This document shows positions 1-9,536 of a stretch of 43,362 bases of DNA, piece by piece. Each line of letters starts with the position of its first letter. Position 1 is the first letter of the stretch. The stretch lies in assembly GCA_021324795.1 (NCBI GenBank), contig JAJPIK010000012.1:1-43362 (forward strand), written 5' to 3'. Below the pieces are notes generated by a model. It had not been told where the DNA came from. It was given only the letters and a program-made list of their open reading frames with translations, and ran no database searches. The stretch is from Chloroflexota bacterium. GTDB taxonomy: Bacteria > Chloroflexota > UBA6077 > FW602-bin22 > CADDYW01. Position numbers and translations under genes: made by a program.

Positions 1-2
1 CC

Positions 3-596
3 CCCGGCCATGCCGCCGACACCCTGGCGAACGCCCTCATGGCCCGCTACCCCGGCCTGGCCGTTGGCAATGCGCTCCGTCCAGGGATCGTCCACCGGCT
101 CGATCAAGGCACCTCTGGCCTGATGGTCGTTGCGCTGACCGATCGCGCCTACCAGAGTCTGATCGACCAGATGAAACGCCACCTCGTCCAGAAAGAGTAC
201 TTAGCGCTGGCCCACGGCAGCATCGGACCGGAGCGGGGAGTGATCGAAGCGCCGATCGGCCGGGCGCCGTGCAATCCGCTGAAAATGGGCGTCGTCGAAG
301 GCGGCCGCGAAGCCCGCACCGGTTTCCAAGTGGTAAAACGCTTCCCCGGCTATACCTTGCTCCGTCTCAAGCTCGAGACCGGCCGTACCCACCAGATCCG
401 GGTCCACCTCGCGGCGATCGGCCACCCCATCGTCGGCGACGTCGTCTACGGACCGAAGACCCCGGCCTTCAACCTCAAGCGCCCCTTCCTCCACGCCTGG
501 TATCTCGGCTTCCAGTTGCCGGGCCAAGAGGCTTGTTTCGTGGGCTGGGCAAAGTTGCCGGAAGAGTTAGAGGCAGTTCTGGAGCGACTTCATTAA
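3..596 (+). CDS. RluA-family 23S rRNA pseudouridine synthase, 5'-truncated
   Basis: The reading frame is open to the left edge, so the gene begins outside the window. The visible part is about 197 residues. It starts in the conserved stretch PGHAADTLANAL and runs into GIVHRLDQGTSGLMVVA, the RluA-family catalytic motif whose Asp (in HRLD) attacks uridine. A second family signature, LETGRTHQIRVHLAAIGHPIVGD, lies about 100 residues further on. Family members isomerise specific uridines in 23S rRNA (RluD/RluC/RluA type). The S4-like N-terminal domain, if present, is outside the window, so the exact subtype cannot be given. The family usually has HRLDKDTSG; here it is HRLDQGTSG, a common variant. 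The next gene, ligA, starts 78 bases downstream on the same strand. Confidence 0.93.
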   Translation, partial: PGHAADTLANALMARYPGLAVGNALRPGIVHRLDQGTSGLMVVALTDRAYQSLIDQMKRHLVQKEYLALAHGSIGPERGVIEAPIGRAPCNPLKMGVVEGGREARTGFQVVKRFPGYTLLRLKLETGRTHQIRVHLAAIGHPIVGDVVYGPKTPAFNLKRPFLHAWYLGFQLPGQEACFVGWAKLPEELEAVLERLH

Positions 597-641
597 TGCC
601 ATTCGCACTCGACTGCTCTCTCGGCATCAGGTATCATATGA

Positions 642-2750
<2,109 letters not shown>

Positions 2751-2828
2751 GAGATCTCGGCCATCAAGGTAAGCCCCATCATCACTCGGGGCAGTTTGGA
2801 CCAGCGAAGCGAGCGAATCGGTCGGCAA

Positions 2829-2865
2829 AGGATTGGCCGGTGAAGGTTGTCCACCAGCCAATCCT
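2829..2865. terminator. Bidirectional terminator between ligA and a convergent gene
   Basis: Arms AGGATTGGC (2829-2837) and GCCAATCCT (2857-2865) continue inward after one mismatch as GGTG/CACC, giving a 13-bp stem with a 9-base loop. An outer GTCGG/CCGAC pairing (2821-2825 with 2874-2878) covers the stop codon of the leftward gene at 2871. The position between two convergent genes fits shared termination. No long T tract is present. Confidence 0.6.
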
Positions 2866-2870
2866 GGCAC

Positions 2871-3473
2871 TTACCGACTGACCACACCAGTCTGTCGGCT
2901 CTGGTTACCAACCACGGATCCGATGATACACGCGGCAACACCCAGCAGCAGGATGATGAAGGTCACCCACGACGAGGTTACCGCGGCAGCAGCGGCGCCT
3001 GGCGCCGAGACGCTGGGCACAACGAGGCCTGCCGGGAACACCGTACGGAGGGCGGCCGCGACCGAGCTAGCGCCCACGAGAGCCATAATCAGGGTGAAGG
3101 CAATCGCGAAGACAGTCGCCACCGCCCAGACCAGCAGACCGTGGGCCGCCGACACCAGCGGGCTGATGTAGTTCAAGGTCCGACCGCAGAACCAGCCACC
3201 AACGAAGAACCCGATGATAACGCTAATCGCCCCCCAGATCGCGACGCCCGTCGCGCCAGAGCTCACGCCGATGGCGACGCCGAGTGCGCCAATCAGGAAC
3301 AACACGCCCAGCGAGACGAACATGCCACCCCAGGTGGGAGCCCATTCGACCAGTCCGCCTTGGGAATAGGGCATCGCCTCGCCGACCGGTGCCGGCCCGG
3401 TATACCGCAGCGGCTCCGGTCCGCGCCCGGTGCGCTGCTCCTGAGGGGTCGGCTCACGAATCGGTTCGCGCAT
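2871..3473 (-). CDS. Four-helix membrane protein of unknown function
   Basis: A 200-residue protein I do not recognise. Residues 1-45 are hydrophilic and rich in Pro, Arg and Glu. They are followed by four predicted membrane segments at about 49-70, 76-97, 111-135 and 168-190, with an Ala/Pro-rich loop (about 150-166) between the last two. The glycine-rich helices resemble small 'glycine-zipper' or DUF-type channel-like membrane proteins, but no catalytic motif is visible. The start is well supported by an AAGGAGG Shine-Dalgarno sequence just upstream of the ATG on the minus strand (3474-3486). It converges on ligA. Function is unknown. Confidence 0.85.
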   Translation of the reverse strand: MREPIREPTPQEQRTGRGPEPLRYTGPAPVGEAMPYSQGGLVEWAPTWGGMFVSLGVLFLIGALGVAIGVSSGATGVAIWGAISVIIGFFVGGWFCGRTLNYISPLVSAAHGLLVWAVATVFAIAFTLIMALVGASSVAAALRTVFPAGLVVPSVSAPGAAAAAVTSSWVTFIILLLGVAACIIGSVVGNQSRQTGVVSR

Positions 3474-3591
3474 ACGTCCTCCTTCATCGAGAACACTAAA
3501 TCTGCCGTCGACGGCCGAGATATCAGATCACGGCATATTGCGTGCCGGGAGCGGCACTGACCTTGGCATTCTTCTTGTTCATCAATCGAGT

Positions 3592-3918
3592 ATGGATCTC
3601 ATCGCTGGAACGGTCGTTTTGACCTCGGTCTTTCTCCTCGCCACGGCTTTCGTCGGCCATTGGATCGGACGGGTACCGCTGCCGAGCAGCGACGCCGAAG
3701 ACGCGATTGGCGAACACGCCATGTTCCGCCGCTCGCGCACGCTGATGATTACCCTGCTGATCGGCTACTTTGTCGGTATTTCCGACGTGCTGGTCAGTGC
3801 CCAGCTCCCGGCGATCGCGGTGATCAACCTGGCCATCGGCGCCGCGACCGTCGCTATTCTTTACGACATCTCCCAACGACGGCGGAGCGCAGGCGAGGAG
3901 GAAAACTGGCGACGATAG
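3592..3918 (+). CDS. Small three-helix membrane protein, hypothetical
   Basis: About 108 residues from ATG 3592 (MDLIAGTVVLTSVFLL). The frame is open further up to a TTG at 3538, but residues before 3592 look unlike a signal or membrane segment, so ATG is preferred; no clear Shine-Dalgarno sequence is seen for either. Three hydrophobic segments are visible, at about 2-24, 50-70 and 75-95, and the tail is charged (QRRRSAGEEENWRR). No family is recognised. It faces the leftward marR-like gene, with stop codons only seven bases apart inside the mini-palindrome TAGCGGTCGCTA (3916-3927). Confidence 0.6.
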   Translation: MDLIAGTVVLTSVFLLATAFVGHWIGRVPLPSSDAEDAIGEHAMFRRSRTLMITLLIGYFVGISDVLVSAQLPAIAVINLAIGAATVAILYDISQRRRSAGEEENWRR

Positions 3919-3924
3919 CGGTCG

Positions 3925-4482
3925 CTAGCACTTGGCCGAGGCAGCGCGGCGGAAAGCGTTCCCCAAGAGGCGAATACCTTCCAGCGTGGTCGCGAGCTGT
4001 TCGTCGGTCAAATCGGCCAGTATGCTCGCGACGTAGTCGCGAGTCGCCGCGCGGGCCCGCTGGTAGAGCTCCAAGCCCTCGGGGGTGAGGGTGAGGGTGA
4101 TTCGTCGCCGCTCCTCCGGATCGGTTGCCCGCGCCACCAGGCCATGGCGAACCAACCGATCAGTAATCGCCGAGGCCGTCGGTAGCGTGACCCCGAGGTG
4201 TTCGGAAACCGCTGTCAGCGACCCCCCGGGATGTCGATAGATGTAGGTAAGGGCACGAAACTGAGGTATCGAGAGGAAGGGGGTTCCCTGTCGGCGCATC
4301 TCGGCGCGGATGAGCCGCATGATGAATGGAGCGTGCTCCATGACCTCGCTCGCGCAAAGAGCCGGAGTCACCGGATTTTCATTCATCGTCTGGCCTAACA
4401 CGCCCCGTCTCTGCTGCCGAGGCTCAGACTCATTCTGAGCCTCTTTCTGACCCTCTTTCGGGGTACGACGTTGCAAGCCCAT
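3925..4482 (-). CDS. MarR-family transcriptional regulator
   Basis: A 185-residue protein with a winged-helix MarR core at about 50-165. Recognisable parts are FIMRLIRAEMRRQG, the recognition region LTAVSEHLGVTLPTASAITDRL, and the wing VARATDPEERRRITLTLT. MarR proteins are dimeric repressors released by small phenolic or drug-like ligands and often repress themselves. The N-terminal 35 residues are basic and polar and may not belong to the fold. The chosen ATG at 4482 has GAAGGTGGG five bases upstream on the minus strand; an internal ATG at 4386 lacks one. No obvious target operon adjoins it, since both flanking genes point the other way. A strong promoter with a palindromic spacer lies upstream (4550-4578). 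Confidence 0.92.
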   Translation of the reverse strand: MGLQRRTPKEGQKEAQNESEPRQQRRGVLGQTMNENPVTPALCASEVMEHAPFIMRLIRAEMRRQGTPFLSIPQFRALTYIYRHPGGSLTAVSEHLGVTLPTASAITDRLVRHGLVARATDPEERRRITLTLTPEGLELYQRARAATRDYVASILADLTDEQLATTLEGIRLLGNAFRRAASAKC

Positions 4483-4549
4483 ATCCCACCTTCAAAAATG
4501 GACGTCGGCCGAGATTTCGCCATCTGACAAAACATTTTTAATTTGCGGA

Positions 4550-4578
4550 ATGATAATGTACGTACCTTTTCTTGTCAA
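4550..4578 (-). promoter_or_regulatory. marR promoter with palindromic spacer
   Basis: Reading the minus strand: -35 TTGACA (4578-4573), a 17-base spacer, -10 TATCAT (4555-4550). The spacer contains the self-complementary GTACGTAC (4558-4565) within AAGGTACGTACATT. That is the right position for an autoregulatory MarR operator. The box match is seen directly; the operator role is inferred. Confidence 0.7.
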
Positions 4579-4639
4579 ATAAAGATCCCGGTGCTTCCAG
4601 AGCTCGCACCAATTCTAGCTGGTTTACCACCCATGGTCA

Positions 4640-4648
4640 TGGTATAGT
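4640..4648 (+). promoter_or_regulatory. Extended -10 promoter for the TolB-like lipoprotein gene
   Basis: TGGTATAGT (TGn followed by TATAGT) lies 137 bases before the chosen start at 4785, implying transcription from about 4655 and a leader of about 130 bases. No convincing -35 is seen, as is usual for extended -10 promoters. The leader carries no recognised element. Confidence 0.45.
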
Positions 4649-4784
4649 TGAAAGGCCCGCATCGCGGATAAATCGCCTCAGATGGCATGGCTGGAGATCG
4701 AGAAAGCACGGTGCGCCCCCCGGCCCCACCAGAGAGTTTCCGGGTAAGAATCCTCGCCGGCTGGCGTCCGTCCGGCATTTTGCG

Positions 4785-5825
4785 ATGATGCGACGCTCTT
4801 TCTGCGCGGCGCTCGCCGCGCTCTTAGCCGCTGGCTGCGCCCCGGGGGGAACGCCGCCCACCCCGACGATCATCGCTCCGATCCCTTTGCCAACCGCCAG
4901 CGCGACGCCGGTGACCGGCCGCTGGCTGATCACCCGCGAAGGGAATCTTTTCATCTTCGATCTGCAAACCCGCCAGGCGACGCCGCTCAGCCACTTCCCT
5001 CCGGGGACATTCGCCTCCTCACCGGCGTTGTCGCCGGATCGCCGTCGGATTGCTTACTCCTATTACGTCCTCCCCAAAGACCAGAACGATCTGGGAGGGA
5101 GCGACCTTTACATCATGGGAGTCGACGGCAATGGATCGCAGCTCGTCCATAAACACGACCAGCCCGGCACGAGCTACGAAGAGCCCTGCTGGACGCCCGA
5201 TGCCAAGGCATTGCTGGCTACCCGGCGCACGACCGTCTACGCTCAGGGCAAGTATCAAGGGGTGAAAGTCGAGATTGTTCGGGTTCCGCTCGACGGCAGC
5301 GACCCGGTGAGCCTGATCGCGAATGCCCAGAGTCCATCGCTTGCGCCGGACGGCCAGCATCTCGCTTACGTTCCCGTCAACACCGACGGAGTGACCAACA
5401 CGCTCTGGCTGGCCGATGCCGATGGAAAGAACAGTCAACAGCTCCTCGCCGACGCAAAGTTCACCTACCTCCGCGCTCCCCACGTCTCTCCCGACAGCCA
5501 GCGCATCGTCTTCGGCGCGGTCGGTGGCTCGAGCCTGACCGCGCCCACCAGCCGGCCCGGAGAGAGGGCGCTAGCCACGATCTTCGGACCGGCCGTCGCC
5601 GAAGCACATGGCATCCCCTATGAGATCTGGACGGTGGCAATCGACGGCAGCGATCCGCGGCGCTTGACCCACCTCCAGGAAGACACTCCCTATCCGATCT
5701 GGTCGCCCAACGGCGATTGGATCGCCTGCGCTGGCGAGATCGGCCTTTACCTGATCGATCCGACCGGCAAGCAAACTCTCCGCCTCTCGACTCAGACCAG
5801 CGGTGGCGGCCTGGCCTGGCTGTGA
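4785..5825 (+). CDS. TolB-like beta-propeller lipoprotein
   Basis: A 346-residue exported protein. The N-terminus MMRRSFCAALAALLAAGC is a lipoprotein signal peptide with lipobox LAAGC, so the mature protein would be lipid-anchored at Cys18. It is followed by a Pro/Thr-rich linker and then repeated WD40-like (PD40/TolB) blades with the signature S-P-D-x-x-x-I-A, seen as LSPDRRRIAYS, TPDAKALLA, APDGQHLAYV, SPDSQRIVFGA and SPNGDWIACAG. Such propellers usually act as binding or scaffold domains at the cell surface. The frame is open further upstream to a TTG at 4572, but that extension lacks signal character and precedes the likely transcription start, so 4785 is preferred (4788 is an equal alternative). 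Partner and ligand are unknown. Confidence 0.88.
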   Translation: MMRRSFCAALAALLAAGCAPGGTPPTPTIIAPIPLPTASATPVTGRWLITREGNLFIFDLQTRQATPLSHFPPGTFASSPALSPDRRRIAYSYYVLPKDQNDLGGSDLYIMGVDGNGSQLVHKHDQPGTSYEEPCWTPDAKALLATRRTTVYAQGKYQGVKVEIVRVPLDGSDPVSLIANAQSPSLAPDGQHLAYVPVNTDGVTNTLWLADADGKNSQQLLADAKFTYLRAPHVSPDSQRIVFGAVGGSSLTAPTSRPGERALATIFGPAVAEAHGIPYEIWTVAIDGSDPRRLTHLQEDTPYPIWSPNGDWIACAGEIGLYLIDPTGKQTLRLSTQTSGGGLAWL

Positions 5826-5834
5826 CCCTACAGG

Positions 5835-5864
5835 TTGCGCCCAGACAGTTGCCGACGGTATGAT
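5835..5864 (+). promoter_or_regulatory. Promoter for the NMT1-like binding-protein gene
   Basis: TTGCGC (5835-5840), an 18-base spacer and TATGAT (5859-5864) lie 54 bases before the ATG at 5918. Confidence 0.55.
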
Positions 5865-5917
5865 GTCGGGCGAAGGGGGGCCAGGCGTGGACTGCAAGCA
5901 CGGGAAGGTAGTCAAGA

Positions 5918-6976
5918 ATGCAAGAGTTGCGTGAGCAAGTGAGCAAGAAGCAAGGGAAATATGTTCTCAGCCGGCGCTCGGTTCTCCAGGGAGCACTGGC
6001 GGGGAGCGCACTGGCGCTGGGCGCGAGTCTATCTGGCTGTAGCGTGCTTGGCCTGAACCGCTCGCGGCTGAATCTGGGCATTGCCCCGGGCTCGCAGACA
6101 CTCTGGCGCTACGTTGCCCAGCGCAAGGACGAGCTCCTCGGCGCGCGCGGGTACGACGCCACGTTCATTAGCTACCCCGACGAAGCGACCTTGCGCTCGG
6201 CCTTTATCGGCGGCAAAGTCGACGTGATCGCCAGCCTCGTGCCTACCGTCGCCGCGCTCGCCGACGACGGCCTGGCGGTTCAGCTTTTTTTACCAATCGC
6301 CTGGCTTCACGAGGGCTATCCATTCATTACCACCGCCGACTCATCGATCAAAGGACTGAAAGACTTCGTCGGCAAGCGTGTCGCGACTTACCCGCTGGAT
6401 CATCCCGGTATGGCCTACTGGCGGGCGCTCTACCTAGCGAGCACGAAGCTCGATCTCAGCGCGCTCAACCCCACGACTAGCCTATCGACTGACCAGCTTC
6501 TGCTTGCCAAGCAAGTCGACGTCGCCTGCATGGGTGGCGTGCAGTGGGCGGCGCTCCAGCCAAATTCGCAGTTCCGCAAAGTTACCGATCTAGAAACCGA
6601 GTGGAAGCAACTCAGCAGCGATAACCGCTTACTCGTCTTCGGTGGCTACATCGCACGGCGCGAGTTCATTCAGCAGCACGCGCAATTCGTCAAAGACTTC
6701 GTCGACGTCCATCGCCAGGCGCTCCAGGCTTACCACTCCGACCGCGTCCGTTTCCTGAGCGTCACCGCGGCCTACCCTAACCCGCCGATGAGCACCGCCG
6801 ACAACCAGGCCCAGGCGACCTACCTCGGCTACGACGACGTCACCCCGGACCGCCTCGTCCTCAGCGACCAGGACGTCAGCGACTATCAGAAACTCTTCAG
6901 CCTCATGGCCCAGGCCGGTTACCTCCCGAAAGCGCTCAGTGACATCCCCAGCCTCTTCTACCGCCTGCCGAGTTGA
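5918..6976 (+). CDS. NMT1/THI5-like ABC transporter substrate-binding lipoprotein
   Basis: A 352-residue exported solute-binding protein. The N-terminus holds a twin-arginine-like motif (LSRRSVLQG, residues about 18-26) and a lipobox LSGC, so it should be Tat-exported and lipid-anchored. The rest follows the SsuA/TauA/NMT1 fold: LNLGIAPGSQTLWRYVAQ near the start, GGKVDVIASLVPTVAAL (the typical 'gives access to nitrate/sulfonate' region), LKDFVGKRVATYP, and a late region ending in YQKLFSLMAQAGYL. Relatives bind taurine, alkanesulfonates, nitrate or pyrimidine precursors; the ligand here cannot be named. No permease or ATPase gene adjoins it, so it is an orphan binding protein. GGGAAGG precedes the ATG. 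Confidence 0.9.
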   Translation: MQELREQVSKKQGKYVLSRRSVLQGALAGSALALGASLSGCSVLGLNRSRLNLGIAPGSQTLWRYVAQRKDELLGARGYDATFISYPDEATLRSAFIGGKVDVIASLVPTVAALADDGLAVQLFLPIAWLHEGYPFITTADSSIKGLKDFVGKRVATYPLDHPGMAYWRALYLASTKLDLSALNPTTSLSTDQLLLAKQVDVACMGGVQWAALQPNSQFRKVTDLETEWKQLSSDNRLLVFGGYIARREFIQQHAQFVKDFVDVHRQALQAYHSDRVRFLSVTAAYPNPPMSTADNQAQATYLGYDDVTPDRLVLSDQDVSDYQKLFSLMAQAGYLPKALSDIPSLFYRLPS

Positions 6977-6981
6977 GCGGT

Positions 6982-7010
6982 TTGACGTTGCGATCATGGC
7001 AGGGTACAAT
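6982..7010 (+). promoter_or_regulatory. tRNA-Pro promoter
   Basis: TTGACG (6982-6987), a 17-base spacer and TACAAT (7005-7010) end ten bases before the mature tRNA 5' end. This is close to the sigma-70 consensus. Confidence 0.8.
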
Positions 7011-7019
7011 AAGGGGTAT

Positions 7020-7097
7020 CGGGGCGTAGCGCAGTTTGGTCAGCGCGCGTGGTTTGGGACCACGAGGTCCCCAGTTCAAATCTGGGCGCCCCGACCA
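7020..7097 (+). tRNA. tRNA-Pro (anticodon TGG)
   Basis: A complete cloverleaf of 78 bases including an encoded CCA. The acceptor stem CGGGGCG (7020-7026) pairs with CGCCCCG (7087-7093), followed by discriminator A and CCA (7094-7097). The anticodon stem CGTGG/CCACG (7048-7052 and 7060-7064) encloses the loop TTTGGGA, giving anticodon TGG at 7055-7057. The T arm CCCAG-TTCAAAT-CTGGG is canonical. It would decode CCA and, by wobble, other Pro codons. It stands alone behind its own promoter. Confidence 0.97.
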
Positions 7098-7362
7098 TTT
7101 TGAGGAGCGATTCTCCCCCAGAAAATGCTTCGGCTATCCTGAACCCCGACGACCGGCGACCGAGCCTCCCAGCCTACACCTTCCCGGTCGATCCGCTTGC
7201 CGCCGGCTTCCCCTGCATCCTTGTCCAACCCAGCCGCCCCGTTGGTGCTCGCCTGGTCTTCGGTCTCCGCTCCGGTGGCGCCGTCCGCGGCAAGCTGACC
7301 CAGAAAGCACTGCCCTACCCCTCACCCGGGCTTGTCGGCCCACATCTCTCCGCCATGGGCAG
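7098..7362. other. Intergenic stretch with no recognised gene
   Basis: The 265 bases between the tRNA and the transposase remnant contain open frames on both strands, but their translations are Pro/Arg-rich and match no family I know. They may be debris from the same insertion events that left the neighbouring remnants. I see no terminator, repeat or RNA here. Confidence 0.4.
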
Positions 7363-7641
7363 TCATTGGGAGGGAATCCCGTAGGGCAGGTCGAGAACGG
7401 ATTGTAACCACGTCTCCTTCGCCTCCTCGAACCCGGCGATCTCGTCCCAACTCTCGGCCCCACACATCACGGCACACAAGGCGATGACGATGATCGACAT
7501 CAAGGGATGAAGTTTAGTCCGCTCGACCCGCGGATCCTCCAACGCGCCAAAGTGCTCGGCCAGGGACAGACTGCCCGCAGAAGGTTCGGACACGGCATTG
7601 CTCCCATCACAAACTTCGTCCCTCTCGCTTACCAGCCCTTG
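7363..7641 (-). pseudogene. ISAs1-family transposase, N-terminal remnant
   Basis: The minus-strand frame 7593-7363 gives 76 residues with the typical N-terminal segment of ISAs1-type transposases: HFGALEDPRVERTKLHPLM, then IVIALCAVMCGAESWDEI, and LDLPYGIPSQ. The family continues after GIPS with HDTFGRVF and a DDE catalytic domain of about 300 residues. Here the frame stops one codon later and no catalytic region follows, so the gene is a stub. Upstream, the minus strand reads CAAGGGCTGGTAA (7641-7629), close to the CAGGGCTG-type terminal repeat of this family, so the left end of the element may be preserved. The right end was not found. Confidence 0.8.
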
Positions 7642-7689
7642 TCCCTTCCCAATTTAGATGCGTTGGTCCTGGGGAGAAACCAACGTAAA

Positions 7690-7719
7690 TTGGGTACCGG
7701 GCGACGAATCGTCTATAAT
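7690..7719 (+). promoter_or_regulatory. Promoter upstream of the decayed serine hydrolase
   Basis: TTGGGT (7690-7695), an 18-base spacer and a perfect TATAAT (7714-7719) lie 39 bases before the ATG at 7759. The promoter seems intact although the gene is not. It may now serve the creatininase-family gene at 8162. Confidence 0.55.
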
Positions 7720-7758
7720 ACCGGCCAAGCTCGGAGTATTGACGAACAGGAGAGCACG

Positions 7759-8148
7759 ATGGAAGCCGCCTCGGACTGGGATCGCTGGCTTGCCCCCATC
7801 CGCGCCTACATTAAGCAGCAGCTCGCTGAGCAGGCCTGGCCGTCGCTGGCAGTGGCCCTGGCCCAGGAGGGGCAGATTGGTTGGGAAATCGACGGTTCTC
7901 TGAGGGCGATCAAGCTCACGACCCGGGTCAGGGATGCTCGGGAGGCGACGGTCCGGCGGGTGGCCAATCACACCGCCGGTCTTCCCTTGCATTACCACTT
8001 CTTTCCGGTCGACGAGCCGGTCCAGCCGCCCTCCCGAGCTGAAACGGCGCGAAGAACGGCTCGAAGGAGCGCTCATCGCCCTCTCGCCGCCGGGCACGCG
8101 CTTCGGAAACGCCTTGCGTCATTGGGTATCGCTGGCTATTCAGAATAG
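7759..8148 (+). pseudogene. Beta-lactamase-like serine hydrolase (class C type), internally deleted
   Basis: ATG 7759 with CAGGAGAG upstream opens a frame of 129 residues. It begins IRAYIKQQLAEQAWPSLAVALAQEG, typical of the beta-lactamase/DD-peptidase-like family (Pfam Beta-lactamase), and later has VRRVANHTAGLPLHYHFF, which normally follows about 60-80 residues downstream. The segment that should carry the catalytic SxxK motif is missing between them, and after PVQPPS the frame departs from the family, losing the YxN and HTG motifs. Two deletions and a frame change best explain this. The family's usual length is 350-450 residues, so the product cannot be active. Confidence 0.7.
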
Positions 8149-8161
8149 TAGGAGGGCAGCT

Positions 8162-8956
8162 ATGACGTACCTCTACCACGAGCATTCCTGGCCCCAGCTC
8201 CGTGAGGTGGCAAAGCAAAAACCGGTCTGCGTGATCCCTTGTGGGACAACCGAGCAGCACGGGCCGCATTTGCCGTTAGCGACCGACTTCATCACCGCCT
8301 CGATGATCAGCGAGCGGGCAGTACAGCGGGTCGAGCCGAATGCTTTGCTTCTGCCGACAGTCTGCTATGGCTTCAATGAGCACCACATGGATTTTCCGGG
8401 GACGATCGCGATTCCCGGGACGGATTTCATCAACTACACCGCGAACGTTGGACTGAGCCTGGCCCGGCACGGCTTCGACAAAATCCTCTACGTCAACGGC
8501 CACGGCTCGAATCGGGCATTCCTGGAAATCGCCGCGCGTGAGGTGTGCAATAAGTCAGATGCTTTTGCCGGGGTCGTTTCCTGGTGGTCGCTGATTCCTA
8601 ATGAGCTCCTGAGCACAGTGCTGACCTCGGAGGTGCCGGGCGGAGTCTCCCACGCCTGTGAGATGGAGACATCAGCGATGCTCTACCTGCGACCGGATCT
8701 GGTCGACATGAGCAAAGCCGAGCGGGAGCTCGGCTTCCGACCAGGGAAGTACATGTGGCGCGACCTGCGCAAGGCATCGCCGCTGGTATTCAACGAGCAA
8801 TGGAGCCGCTTTTCACGGACCGGCGTCCAGGGGGATCCGACCCTTGCCACGATAGAAAAGGGTCGGATCCTGGTCGACACGGTGATCGAGAACCTGGCCG
8901 GCCTGATTCTCGAGCTGAAGGAGCGCGAGATCAGTCCACGTGTCGATCACCATTAA
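8162..8956 (+). CDS. Creatininase-family amidohydrolase
   Basis: A 264-residue protein of the creatininase / MftE / FAPy-deformylase family of metal-dependent C-N hydrolases. Visible family motifs: PCGTTEQHGPHLPLATD near residue 27 (Glu, His and Asp metal ligands), HHMDFPGTIAIP, LYVNGHGSNRAFLEIAA and a late Glu in HACEMETSAML. The start at 8162 is set by AGGAGG at 8148-8153; the same frame is open upstream but enters the decayed hydrolase. Members act on creatinine, formamidopyrimidines or peptide cofactors, so substrate is uncertain without neighbours from a known pathway. It lies directly behind the serine-hydrolase pseudogene and was probably co-transcribed with it. Confidence 0.92.
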   Translation: MTYLYHEHSWPQLREVAKQKPVCVIPCGTTEQHGPHLPLATDFITASMISERAVQRVEPNALLLPTVCYGFNEHHMDFPGTIAIPGTDFINYTANVGLSLARHGFDKILYVNGHGSNRAFLEIAAREVCNKSDAFAGVVSWWSLIPNELLSTVLTSEVPGGVSHACEMETSAMLYLRPDLVDMSKAERELGFRPGKYMWRDLRKASPLVFNEQWSRFSRTGVQGDPTLATIEKGRILVDTVIENLAGLILELKEREISPRVDHH

Positions 8957-8967
8957 AGTGAGAGTCG

Positions 8968-8994
8968 GGAGTCGGTCTCTCGCTTTCCGACTCC
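8968..8994 (+). terminator. Terminator-like hairpin after the creatininase gene
   Basis: GGAGTCGG (8968-8975) pairs with CCGACTCC (8987-8994) around an 11-base loop and is followed by TTGCT. It lies 12 bases after the creatininase stop codon. Confidence 0.5.
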
Positions 8995-9039
8995 TTGCTA
9001 CACTCCCCGTTGGGCGACAACCTCACCCATCTGTCGCTG

Positions 9040-9264
9040 CGGCGGTCCGCTGAGCAACGGCGCGCCATGCCACTTCTGAGTCCGGCCCAGCAAGTCAAGC
9101 TCAGTGCCGTCTTGGCCGAACCGCCTCACGACGGCGGGCTCTGGACCAGCGCCAAGGTGGCAGCCGGGATCAGCGCGGAAACCGGCCAGGAGACCACCGC
9201 CCAACGGGGCTGGGACTATCTGCGCAAGCTCGGCTATACCCTGGCAGGCGTGTGGCTCCTTTAG
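9040..9264 (+). pseudogene. IS630-type transposase, N-terminal helix-turn-helix remnant
   Basis: The frame reads RRAMPLLSPAQQVKLSAVL, AEPPHDGGLWTSAKVAAGIS and TTAQRGWDYLRKLGYTL. This is the winged-helix segment found at residues about 60-130 of IS630-family transposases: 'L(S/T)PAQ...L...L..PPDGGLWTGPKVA', then 'QRGWEYLRRLGF'. The translation ends a few codons later, and neither the N-terminal helix-turn-helix nor the DDE domain is present. No intact start or Shine-Dalgarno sequence is visible. It is a fragment left by a deleted element, the second such remnant within 2 kb. Confidence 0.65.
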
Positions 9265-9536
9265 GCGTCCCGCGGTCTCTGGTAACGGTAGCCGCGTCCC
9301 CACTCGGTGAGCAGATTAAGGAGGATGGGCCGAATCCGGCTCGATTTTTCGTTACAGGTAGCGGAGGTAGACGTCAACCTCTTCTGGCCCACTTACCAAT
9401 GGGGCTGTCCGCCCTTCTGTCGTCCCGGACGGCACGTAAGTTGTAACGGCAGGTTATAGGACCGAGGCGATGATCTCCAGTTCAGTGAGGTAACGGGTGC
9501 TAAAGGAGTTACGCATGGCCTATTCCACCGCGGCAG

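Noticed and set aside
4572..4784. Upstream TTG start for the TolB-like lipoprotein
   Set aside because: The extension would bury the lipoprotein signal peptide and begins before the likely transcription start.
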